From Bacteroidota bacterium (GTDB taxonomy: Bacteria; Bacteroidota; Bacteroidia; Flavobacteriales_D; Crocinitomicaceae), in assembly GCA_006227105.1 (NCBI GenBank), contig SBFR01000193.1, forward strand, positions 1 through 38,430: a DNA stretch of 38,430 nucleotides, given 5' to 3'. The notes under the pieces were generated by a model that searched no databases, was not told the DNA's origin, and saw nothing but the letters and a program-made list of their open reading frames with translations. Position numbers and translations under genes: made by a program. Positions 1-8,839 of the stretch are shown here, piece after piece. How positions within the stretch are numbered: position 1 is the stretch's first letter; each line of letters starts with the position of its first letter.

Positions 1-477
1 ATGGCGGATGTACTCTCTGACGCTTTGGGCAGGGACAAATCTTCACGATTATACGCTTCTTTGAAAAAGGAACAAAAACTTGTTTCTGAAATTGGCGCAT
101 ACATCACAGGCTCTCTGGATAATGGCTTGCTTATAATTGGTGGTAAACTGAATGATGGAGTGTCGTTCAACATGTTTGACAAAGCCCTTTGGGAAGTACT
201 TGAGAAATTGAAAAATGAGATCATGGACGATACAGAGCTTGACCGTCTGATGATCAAGATCAGAACCGCTAGAGAATTTCAGGAACAAGGTCTCCTGAAT
301 AGAGCCATGAATCTATGTCAATTCGAACTTTTGGGAGATGCAAACGGGATCAATGAGGAACACGAGATTTACAATTCCATCACTCCGAAGGATCTTCAAA
401 GAATGGCTAAAGAAATTCTTAAACCAACTAACTGTTCTTTACTAAAGGTAAAATCAAATCAAAATGCTGAATCGTAA
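1..477 (+). CDS. M16 family zinc peptidase, C-terminal part only (truncated by left window edge)
   Basis: Translation resembles an M16 C-terminal domain (DALGRDKSSRLYASLKKEQKLVSEIGAY...); no HxxEH motif inside the window, so the catalytic N-terminus must lie upstream. The ATG at position 1 is coincidental. Confidence 0.8.
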   Translation: MADVLSDALGRDKSSRLYASLKKEQKLVSEIGAYITGSLDNGLLIIGGKLNDGVSFNMFDKALWEVLEKLKNEIMDDTELDRLMIKIRTAREFQEQGLLNRAMNLCQFELLGDANGINEEHEIYNSITPKDLQRMAKEILKPTNCSLLKVKSNQNAES

Positions 478-1723
478 AAAAGCACCTGAATTACAAAACA
501 TAGGGAACATTGATTTCGTCAAGCCTCATGTGTACGACATAACTGAAAAATGTCATTTGTTCTTCATGAATGAAGTGCCAAATGACACTTCAAGGATCGA
601 TCTTCATTTTGATGCAGGAAGCGGACTCGGAGAACTGGGCATTGCTTCATTCGTCGGAGGTCTTCTATTTTCAGGAACAGCCGAAAAATCATCTATTCAG
701 ATCAGCAATGAACTTGATGCCCTGGGTGCATTTTATGAATCAAACGTGGCGCATGAACAAGCAATGATCACTGTTTATGCGTTGAAAGAAAATATAGTTC
801 CGATCCTGAGAATTATAAAAGATGCAGTTGACAACGTCTCGTTCCATGAAGATGAGGTTCAAGAAATGTTGAACGACCGTAAACAAAAGTTCAGAGTGAA
901 CATGGGTAAAGTGAGTTTTCTTGCACAACGAAAATTTCAGGAAAAACTTTTGTCAGGCACTCCTTATGGGCGTATTATTGAAGAAGATGTTTATGATAAC
1001 GTTTCCATTTCTGCACTAAAAAGATTCCACAAAGAAAATTATCTCAATGGGTTGACCAAAGTTGTCTTGGTTGGCGACCTGACTCAGGATGAAGTTGATG
1101 AGATCATAGACATTACCGGCGCTTGGGCAACCGATCGTAAGCAAGAGTTTGCAACAGAATTCAAAAATGAAACCGGAACTCATGAAGTGCTCAAATCAGA
1201 TGCAATCCAGTCAGCAATCCGAGTTGGAAGAATCCTGTTCAATAAAACTCATCCTGATTTTATTGATTTTCAAGTGCTTAACACAATTCTTGGAGATTAC
1301 TTTGGGAGCCGCTTGATGTCAAATATTCGTGAAGACAAAGGGTATACATATGGAATCGGTTCAATGGTCGCAGAACTACACAATTCAGGGTATTTCCTCA
1401 TTGCCACAGAAGTAGCTAAGGAAGTGAAAGATGCCACGATTCAGGAAATAAAATACGAGCTAGAAAAATTGAAGGAGGAACTTGTTGCAGCTGAAGAACT
1501 AGAATTGGTCAAAAATTACATGTTGGGTCAGCTCTTGAAAAGTGCAGATGGGCCATATTCGATGATCGATCTATACATGGGACTCGAACCCTATGATATG
1601 GAAATGGAATTTTACAATCGATCGATCGATTCGATCAAGGCAATTACTCCTGAAAGAATACGCGAACTAGCGGTAAAATATCTTGATTGGACTGACATGA
1701 CGGTTGTGGTTGCCGGATCCTAG
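464..1723 (+). CDS. M16 family peptidase-like protein, probably non-catalytic partner subunit
   Basis: 419 aa M16 fold signature (SNIREDKGYTYGIGS R/Y motif). HxxEH position reads GIASFVGGLLFSGT, i.e. zinc ligands absent. Overlaps the upstream ORF by 14 nt. Confidence 0.85.
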   Translation: MLNRKKAPELQNIGNIDFVKPHVYDITEKCHLFFMNEVPNDTSRIDLHFDAGSGLGELGIASFVGGLLFSGTAEKSSIQISNELDALGAFYESNVAHEQAMITVYALKENIVPILRIIKDAVDNVSFHEDEVQEMLNDRKQKFRVNMGKVSFLAQRKFQEKLLSGTPYGRIIEEDVYDNVSISALKRFHKENYLNGLTKVVLVGDLTQDEVDEIIDITGAWATDRKQEFATEFKNETGTHEVLKSDAIQSAIRVGRILFNKTHPDFIDFQVLNTILGDYFGSRLMSNIREDKGYTYGIGSMVAELHNSGYFLIATEVAKEVKDATIQEIKYELEKLKEELVAAEELELVKNYMLGQLLKSADGPYSMIDLYMGLEPYDMEMEFYNRSIDSIKAITPERIRELAVKYLDWTDMTVVVAGS

Positions 1724-1785
1724 GCAACGAAAGGGTATTCAACATCGTTTATATACTACATTCCTTTAAACTACGTTTAAAAGAC

Positions 1786-4700
1786 GTGCTGAAAAAAATT
1801 GGATTCATATTGGTCTTTTTGTTCGCATTTCAAACTGCGAAAGCTTCCCATGTTATGGGAGGAGAGATCACGTGGGAATGTTCCGGAGGACAATACGTGT
1901 TTCAGCTTGTATTTTACAGGGATTGCAACGGTGCAGAGGTTAATACCATCTCAGAGAACATTGCGGTTTGGAACCATCCGACGCTGACCCAAATAACTGT
2001 GAACTTCATCTCCAGAACGGACATTAGCCCGACGTGTAATCCGGTAAGTGGCTCCCCTGTCCCACTTGACTGTGGAACTGGAATGGGCGGAGGTAACGGG
2101 ATCGGAGCAATTGAAAAGATCGTATACCGAAGTGCACCAATATCAATTCCGGGAACACCTCCAGCTTCAGGTTGGGTCTTTACTTACGAGAATTTTTCGA
2201 GAAGCAATTCCCTAACCAACATTTCCAATCCGTCCACTTATGGAATCACCCTTGCTGCTAAAATGTATGCCATCCCCAATGGAACTGCAGGAAGCTGCGT
2301 GGATAATTCTCCTGTTTTCCTTCAGGAACCATACATGGTAACTTGTGCCGGAACTCCTTATGTGTACAACATGAATCCGATTGATCCTGATCTTGATTCA
2401 ATTCATGTTCAGTTTGGTATTCCTTACAATTACCTGAATGGGGGCATTTACAATCTGCCGAGCAATCCAGCTCCAGTGCCTTTTGAACCCGGATTTTCAT
2501 ACACTTCTCCAACTCCAGGTCCTGGTGTTAATCCTTCCAATGTGAGTGCTCAGGTCGACCCTGAATCAGGAGAATTAACTTTCACGAGTTTTACAGCGGG
2601 AAACTATGTGTTGAAAGTCACCATCCGTTCCTTTAGGTATGGTGTTTTAATCTCGGAAGTTGAAAGAGAAATGCAAATTGCGATCACCGCATGTGCAGGT
2701 AACAATCCTCCTGTGATTAGCCCTCCGTTTGGTGGCACTTCATTTGAAACAACCGTAATCGCTGGTACAGCTGTAAATTTTTCTCTCGTTTCAACGGACA
2801 TTGAAAATCTTCAGGATGGCAGTCCACAAAGTAATTTACTTACCGCTTCTGGATTAATGTTCGGTACCAATTTTATCTCTAACACTGGTTGTGCAGTTGC
2901 ACCTTGCGCTACACTCAATGCAACTCCAATAATTTCAGGGGTTCAGGGAGTAACCACAGATTTCAGCTGGCAGACCAGTTGCGATCATTTGGTGGGCGCT
3001 GACGGAAATGCACTGGATCTCGTTCCTTATCACTTTGTATTCAGAATTCAAGACGATTACTGTCAGGTTCCAAAGGTGAGTTATGCGACGGTAACGATAA
3101 ATGTCCAAAATCCAGGTGTAATTCCTGCTCCACAGATCACTTGTATTGAAAGCGATAATGCAGGGAATGCAATTATCAACTTTATTCCTGTGACTGATCC
3201 GACAGGAACTTTTATTCAGTATGAATTACATTCAGATCAATCTGGATTGATCACTTCATCACCTATTCTAGGAACAAGCTCATTCACTGTTCCTGTTACC
3301 TCTAGCGAGGACTTTTATGTCGGGGTTGTATCAGGCTGTAATGGAAATACCACTCGATATAGTGATACACTTTCGAATATCTTTTTGACTTTGAATAATC
3401 CAACGAACGGAACAGCGATCCTTCAATGGAATGATCCTGCAGATGTCGCCAGTTCAACCATGGGAGATTACTTTTACATCATGCGTGAATATCCTTTAGG
3501 AAACTGGACGTTGATCGATAGTGTACCTTATGGAGTTAACTTTTACAAAGACACAATTGATATTTGTCAGGCATTTTTAAACTATCAGATCATTCTTCCA
3601 AATTCACCTTGTGATTTTACCTCGAATATCGAAGGTGATGATTTTGAAGATATGCTAACTCCTGACATTCCAGTCATTCAATCGGTATCAATCGATACGC
3701 TTACAGGGCAATTGAATCTTACCTGGAATCAAAATAATCAACCGGATACCTACGGTTACGTCATTTACACGTTCGATGCAAACGGCTTCATCTACGAATT
3801 GGATACTGTTTGGGGAATTTCGAATACAACTTATTCCTATTCTCCGGACATCAACTCAGGTCCATTAACCTATTCTGTTGCTGCATTTGATTCGTGCTGG
3901 ACTCCAGCAGTTCCTCCAACCTATCAAACCTCAGCTAAAGCGAACGTTCATACCACTGTGTTTGTACAAACCTCAGTGAATGTTTGTAATAGTATAGTAA
4001 ACCTTAGCTGGACACCCTATGTCGGATTTATAAATGATATCACCTATAATATCTGGGTGAAACAACCCGGAGGTCAATGGAGCATGACAGGAACAACATC
4101 CGAGCTGACTTACAGCTTCACTGGTCAAGTTCTTGAAGAATACTGTTTCTTCATTGAAGCAGTGTCGACGAATGGAATTTCCTCGTTCAGCAATCCTGTT
4201 TGTCAGATCATCAACTCAGCCACACTTCCTGCGTACAACTATTTACAAGTCGCAACTGTATTGAATGATCAGATCACTTTGGAACATTTGATCGAAGTTA
4301 CGGACGCAGTTCAAGCAGTCTCGATACAAAGACAGAATTCAACGGGAGGGTTTGACGAATTGATCGTGATCCCAGTAGTTAGTGCTAACATCACATACAC
4401 AGATGTGAACGTAGATCCTCAGCAAAGATCCTACACTTATAGAGTTCAGATCATCGATAGCTGTGGAAACTACACTTCGTATTCCAATTATGCTCGTACC
4501 ATCCTATTACAGGTATCGAAAAATGATGTTTTGTTGACCGCACAATTGAACTGGAGCTCGTATTCGCAGTTTGATGGCTCGATATTGGGGTATACCATTT
4601 ACAGAGGTATTGACGGAAATTTCAATGGGCTTCCTTTGGCCACTGTTGGACCAAATGTGTTCTTCTATGAGGACAGTCTTGATAATACGATCTTCACAGG

Positions 4701-5073
4701 AAAAGTTTGTTATTATGTCGAAGCAATAGAAGGAAGCAATCGATATGATGACCCTAAAATTTCAAGATCGAACATCGCATGTGAGGTGTTTGAACCGATC
4801 ATATATGTTCCAAATGCTTTCTGGCCAGAGGGAATAAACAAAGTATTTATCCCGGTCATTTCAATCTATGATGCATCAGATTACAGATTTACGATCTTTG
4901 ATCGATGGGGACAGGCCATTTTTAATACGACCAGTTTTGAGGAAGGATGGAACGGTCAGCTTGGCAATTCGGGAGAAATGGCAAATACTGGCACCTATAT
5001 CTACATGATCACCTTGAAGGACGGCAATGGTCTAGAAGTGATCAAAAGAGGACATGTCACGCTGCTGAGGTAA
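1786..5073 (+). CDS. Large secreted protein with T9SS type B (gliding motility-associated) C-terminal domain
   Basis: Signal peptide (LKKIGFILVFLFAFQTAKA), FN3-like repeats, C-terminus YVPNAFWPEGINKVFIPV...YRFTIFDRWGQAIFNT...GWNG...GTYIYMITLKDGNG...KRGHVTLLR typical of type B sorting domain. GTG start. Confidence 0.85.
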   Translation: MLKKIGFILVFLFAFQTAKASHVMGGEITWECSGGQYVFQLVFYRDCNGAEVNTISENIAVWNHPTLTQITVNFISRTDISPTCNPVSGSPVPLDCGTGMGGGNGIGAIEKIVYRSAPISIPGTPPASGWVFTYENFSRSNSLTNISNPSTYGITLAAKMYAIPNGTAGSCVDNSPVFLQEPYMVTCAGTPYVYNMNPIDPDLDSIHVQFGIPYNYLNGGIYNLPSNPAPVPFEPGFSYTSPTPGPGVNPSNVSAQVDPESGELTFTSFTAGNYVLKVTIRSFRYGVLISEVEREMQIAITACAGNNPPVISPPFGGTSFETTVIAGTAVNFSLVSTDIENLQDGSPQSNLLTASGLMFGTNFISNTGCAVAPCATLNATPIISGVQGVTTDFSWQTSCDHLVGADGNALDLVPYHFVFRIQDDYCQVPKVSYATVTINVQNPGVIPAPQITCIESDNAGNAIINFIPVTDPTGTFIQYELHSDQSGLITSSPILGTSSFTVPVTSSEDFYVGVVSGCNGNTTRYSDTLSNIFLTLNNPTNGTAILQWNDPADVASSTMGDYFYIMREYPLGNWTLIDSVPYGVNFYKDTIDICQAFLNYQIILPNSPCDFTSNIEGDDFEDMLTPDIPVIQSVSIDTLTGQLNLTWNQNNQPDTYGYVIYTFDANGFIYELDTVWGISNTTYSYSPDINSGPLTYSVAAFDSCWTPAVPPTYQTSAKANVHTTVFVQTSVNVCNSIVNLSWTPYVGFINDITYNIWVKQPGGQWSMTGTTSELTYSFTGQVLEEYCFFIEAVSTNGISSFSNPVCQIINSATLPAYNYLQVATVLNDQITLEHLIEVTDAVQAVSIQRQNSTGGFDELIVIPVVSANITYTDVNVDPQQRSYTYRVQIIDSCGNYTSYSNYARTILLQVSKNDVLLTAQLNWSSYSQFDGSILGYTIYRGIDGNFNGLPLATVGPNVFFYEDSLDNTIFTGKVCYYVEAIEGSNRYDDPKISRSNIACEVFEPIIYVPNAFWPEGINKVFIPVISIYDASDYRFTIFDRWGQAIFNTTSFEEGWNGQLGNSGEMANTGTYIYMITLKDGNGLEVIKRGHVTLLR

Positions 5074-5100
5074 TTCAGAAGTAAGTGGTAACTTTACAAG

Positions 5101-6078
5101 GTGAACAGGATCCTTATCATACAAACTGCTTTTCTTGGAGATGTCATTCTGGCGACACCTGTTATTTCTGAATTGAAACGATTATTCCCTGAATCAGAGA
5201 TCGATGTTCTTGTTAAAAAAGGCAACGAATCGCTGTTGGCCAATAACAATTCGATTAATAACGTCTTGATTTTAAATAAAGCAGACGGAAAATGGAAAAG
5301 TCTTTGGTCGTTGATCAAAAAAATTCGAAGAAACAAATATGACCTGGTTATCAATCTTCACCGTTTTGGAAGTTCAGGGCTCATAACAGCATTGTCAGGG
5401 TCACGTTCCAAATACGGATTCAGAAAGAATCCATTTTCTTTCCTTTTCACAAAAGCATTTCAACATAACATTGGTGATGGAACCCATGAGGTCAGTCGAA
5501 ATTTGAGTTTGATTCGTGAATTCGGCTCAGTTGATCTAAGAAGACCCGAATTGTTCCCTGGAGAAGATAACTATAACAAGGTTAAAGAATATGTAACTGA
5601 TAACTACTATTGCTTGGCCCCTGCAAGTGTTTGGTTTACGAAACAACTTCCGGAACAAAAGTGGGTTGAATTAATTTCTCAGCTCAATTCAAAAGGAACA
5701 GTATATCTGCTTGGCGCTCAGAATGACCACCCACTTTGTCAAAGAATCATTGAACAAACTTCAGGAAACAATACGATCAACTTATGTGGCAAACTGAATT
5801 TACTCGATTCTGCTGCCTTAATGAGCACTGCCCGTATGAACTACGTAAATGATTCGGGTCCATTACACATTGCTTCAGCCATGAATGCACCAGTAACTTC
5901 ATTTTTTTGCTCCACGGTGCCTGATTTTGGATTTGGTCCTTTGTCTGATCTATCAAAGATAGTTCAAGTCAAAGAGGATCTGTCTTGCCGCCCATGTGGT
6001 TTACATGGGCACAATTCCTGCCCAAAAGGTCATTTCAAATGTGGGAATGATATTTCGATCACCGAAATTGAATACTGA
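5101..6078 (+). CDS. Glycosyltransferase family 9 (ADP-heptose:LPS heptosyltransferase-like)
   Basis: ILIIQTAFLGDVILATPVISELKRLFPESEIDVLV N-terminus and YVNDSGPLHIASAMNAPVTSFF motif; GTG start. Confidence 0.87.
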   Translation: MNRILIIQTAFLGDVILATPVISELKRLFPESEIDVLVKKGNESLLANNNSINNVLILNKADGKWKSLWSLIKKIRRNKYDLVINLHRFGSSGLITALSGSRSKYGFRKNPFSFLFTKAFQHNIGDGTHEVSRNLSLIREFGSVDLRRPELFPGEDNYNKVKEYVTDNYYCLAPASVWFTKQLPEQKWVELISQLNSKGTVYLLGAQNDHPLCQRIIEQTSGNNTINLCGKLNLLDSAALMSTARMNYVNDSGPLHIASAMNAPVTSFFCSTVPDFGFGPLSDLSKIVQVKEDLSCRPCGLHGHNSCPKGHFKCGNDISITEIEY

Positions 6079-6080
6079 GT

Positions 6081-6569
6081 TTAAAGCTGATATTCCATTA
6101 CATAATCTTCCATTAGGTAACCCTGACCTATATCAATATCTTCCTCTTTGATCGTGTTGAAACCGATGTGATGGTAAAAATCTACGGCCCTATTGAATCT
6201 ATTCACATTTAGCTGGATACTTTTCATTCCTTTTTCAATTGACCTAGCTCGAATGTGTTCGAACAACTTTATGCCAAGTCCTTTTCCTTGCTGATCCGGT
6301 AAAACGTACAATTTATGGATCTTCACTATCCCTGATTCAGGATGATCGAACTCAATTCCAATAAACCCCAAATCCTTCTCGTCTCTTATAATATAGAATT
6401 CATGTCCCGAAACGATCTGTTCCTTCAATCGAGGTAGATTATACATCCATTCCAACATGTATTTGATCTGATCCTGAGTCAGGATCTCTTTGAAGGTATC
6501 GGGCCAGGTTAAATATGCAAGATCCTGGATCCTCTTTGCATCATTTTCACCGACCTTAACAATTTCCAT
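6081..6569 (-). CDS. GNAT family N-acetyltransferase
   Basis: IHKLYVLPDQQGKGLGIKLFEHI acetyl-CoA binding motif A and LNVNRFNRAVDFYHHIGF. Confidence 0.88.
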   Translation of the reverse strand: MEIVKVGENDAKRIQDLAYLTWPDTFKEILTQDQIKYMLEWMYNLPRLKEQIVSGHEFYIIRDEKDLGFIGIEFDHPESGIVKIHKLYVLPDQQGKGLGIKLFEHIRARSIEKGMKSIQLNVNRFNRAVDFYHHIGFNTIKEEDIDIGQGYLMEDYVMEYQL

Positions 6570-8725
6570 TATTGCTTGATAAATGACTGTTGTGATACTC
6601 TACCATCCATGACTAGTCTCAGGTAATATTTCCCTGAGTTCAAGTCTGAAATGTCTACTCCGCCCTGCACAATTTCTCTTTCAATGATCTTTCCATTTAG
6701 ATCACAGATCTGCGCCTTTTCCGGAAGGTCCGTGATCAAAGTGAAGTAGATCTTTCCCGATGATGGATTCGGATAAATGTTCCAAGGAATATCAAGATCT
6801 ACCATTTCATTCCCAACCGTATTGATTGCGATCTGCACCGCAAAATAAGCATTGATCTTACCCCAGCCCCACATTGTACTTCCTCCTGCAGGAATTATTC
6901 CTGTGAAATTGTCTGTTCTTGCGGTTACTTTAATGATCTGCTTCACCTGGGCTGCAGACAAATATGGATTAGCTTCAAGGATCAGTGCTGCTATACCAGC
7001 AACACAAGGTGATGCCATTGAAGTACCTGAAAATTTCGCAAACGGATAAGTTCTTCCGTTAAAATCAATTGAGGTCACTGTTGAAAATGACGCATCTGTA
7101 TACGAAGAAATGGAACTTGTCACTCCTACACCTGGTGCTGAAATGTCGGGTTTATTCACCTCGTCGTATCTTGGTCCAATGCTCGAGAATGCCGCTCTGC
7201 TCCCACCGGCAGGAGTTCCACCACCTGTTAAATAACTGGATAAATGAGCCGCAACAGATATCACTCCATCAGAGCACGAAGGTTCGGATATTCCGTATAA
7301 ATTATCTCCGGCAATAGAACCTGCTCCATAAACCGAAAAATCCATCCCCCAATTCCCTACGTCATTGGTCAATTCAGTTACATTCCAATAGTGAACCTTT
7401 CCAGCTGCAGCCTGTGACTTCAACATTACTTTAAGCGCCGAATTAGTATTCTTAACTCGCAGACGCATTTGAGGTCTGCCATTGATCGGATGCACATCAT
7501 CTGCAGAAATGTTGTACCAAATCGTGTCGGAATTAAGGACCAGGAAAGAATCAATGTAATTCGTAACCGTAGCCGTGGAAAAATATCCGGTTTCAGCCAG
7601 ATTAGAGCTTTGATCATACACTTTCAATCCAGCTTCAAATGATTGTCCCTGTTCTCCCCACATATGAATAGACTGTCCCCACATGTTTGGATTCGAGCTG
7701 TATGGATAGAAGTTAATTCGTGTTGTAAAACTATCATTCGAAAATGTCTTCTTGATATGGAAATTAACATCTCCATTATTTCCTCCGGAATTTGCAAAAA
7801 CAACACCCAAAGCTGCATACCCATCGATCGCCTGACTCAACAATGAATTTCCGTCAAGTGTACCTATGTGATAGAGACCCCAACTCATATTGATTACCAA
7901 CCTTTTCCCTTCTTGCACTGAATACTGATACATCCAATCCCACGCATCGAAGACAGAGGCTTCATCCACCAGGAAGGTGGTAAATAAAAACTGAGCCTCA
8001 TATGCCATCCCTCTGTATGCAGTTCCCGCCCCAGCGCCCCCAGCTATTCCAGCAACGTGATTTCCATGCGTGTGATAACTGTAAATATTTGACGTATCAG
8101 ATCCAGCAAGAAAAAGATCTGCAGGTGTATTATACTCTGTACCATACGAATAACCTGAAGGTGCAGGACCGGAAAGCTTATATTGATCCCAGGCAGCAAG
8201 TATTCTTGTCTGTTGCATTAAGGTATCATAAAACATGGGAGATGAGTAATCAAACCCCCAATCAGTGATCCCTATTAAAACATCTTTACCCGTATATCCT
8301 TGTGGCAAGCCATAACCTGCATGGACACTATCAGCTCTGGTATCTTCGACCGCTCTGTCTAAAAATGGTTTGATCTTACCGGCTAATTCCAGATGACTTA
8401 ATCCAGGAAATTGATTGACAACAGCAATCAATTGAACTGGAATCTTCAGGCTTGTGATCCCGTTAATTATATTTCCTACGAGGACATTTTGCTGTGTAAA
8501 CCATCCTCTTTCAAACTGATCATTCACCTTTGCAATACAAGAAACATAGGTTTGTTCCTGGATATCATAAATGGCAAAACGATCTTTCAATTCTTTCGAG
8601 ATACCTCCTTTCAATTTATATTCTTCAGAAATGATCCCAAGATCCGATCTGGAATTCGAAGAAATTTTGACTTGTGCCTGAATAGAAAAATTCATCAGGA
8701 GGAACAGAATGATAATTATGCGCAT
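6569..8725 (-). CDS. S8 family subtilisin-like serine protease with T9SS type A sorting domain
   Basis: Catalytic D (GITDWGFDYSS), H (HTHGNHVAGIAGG), S (FSGTSMASPCVAGIAAL); C-terminal IYPNPSSGKIYFTL...SDLNSGKYYLRLVMDGRVSQQSFIKQ. Confidence 0.93.
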   Translation of the reverse strand: MRIIIILFLLMNFSIQAQVKISSNSRSDLGIISEEYKLKGGISKELKDRFAIYDIQEQTYVSCIAKVNDQFERGWFTQQNVLVGNIINGITSLKIPVQLIAVVNQFPGLSHLELAGKIKPFLDRAVEDTRADSVHAGYGLPQGYTGKDVLIGITDWGFDYSSPMFYDTLMQQTRILAAWDQYKLSGPAPSGYSYGTEYNTPADLFLAGSDTSNIYSYHTHGNHVAGIAGGAGAGTAYRGMAYEAQFLFTTFLVDEASVFDAWDWMYQYSVQEGKRLVINMSWGLYHIGTLDGNSLLSQAIDGYAALGVVFANSGGNNGDVNFHIKKTFSNDSFTTRINFYPYSSNPNMWGQSIHMWGEQGQSFEAGLKVYDQSSNLAETGYFSTATVTNYIDSFLVLNSDTIWYNISADDVHPINGRPQMRLRVKNTNSALKVMLKSQAAAGKVHYWNVTELTNDVGNWGMDFSVYGAGSIAGDNLYGISEPSCSDGVISVAAHLSSYLTGGGTPAGGSRAAFSSIGPRYDEVNKPDISAPGVGVTSSISSYTDASFSTVTSIDFNGRTYPFAKFSGTSMASPCVAGIAALILEANPYLSAAQVKQIIKVTARTDNFTGIIPAGGSTMWGWGKINAYFAVQIAINTVGNEMVDLDIPWNIYPNPSSGKIYFTLITDLPEKAQICDLNGKIIEREIVQGGVDISDLNSGKYYLRLVMDGRVSQQSFIKQ

Positions 8726-8739
8726 AGGAAGTGTTTTCT

Positions 8740-8769
8740 CAAATTTAGGAATTTGAACTGCTTATTCAA
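8740..8769 (-). promoter_or_regulatory. Putative Bacteroidota-type promoter of the S8 protease gene (TTG-N19-TAAATTTG on - strand)
   Basis: Plus-strand caaattta at 8740-8747 and caa at 8767-8769; matches the TTG / TAnnTTTG consensus, -7 box 14 nt upstream of ATG. Confidence 0.55.
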
Positions 8770-8809
8770 CCATAGAAAATTGAGCTTTTGAACACTCAAA
8801 CGTTAGCGC

Positions 8810-8834
8810 AAAAAAAATCCCGCAATTGCGGGAT
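8810..8834 (-). terminator. Rho-independent terminator of the VWD-domain gene
   Basis: Palindrome ATCCCGCAATTGCGGGAT (8817-8834) followed on the - strand by a T8 run (8810-8817). Confidence 0.85.
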
Positions 8835-8839
8835 CTCTA

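Noticed and set aside
1619-1636. CGATCGATCGATTCGATC tandem-looking run
   Set aside because: It encodes NRSIDSIK in frame in the M16 protein; short and explained by coding plus the general GATC excess.
6852-8268. Antisense ORFs within the S8 protease gene (6852-7049, 7069-7317, 7426-7617, 7624-7824, 7643-7846, 8002-8268)
   Set aside because: They lie wholly inside a well-supported CDS, have no recognisable domains and look like shadow ORFs.
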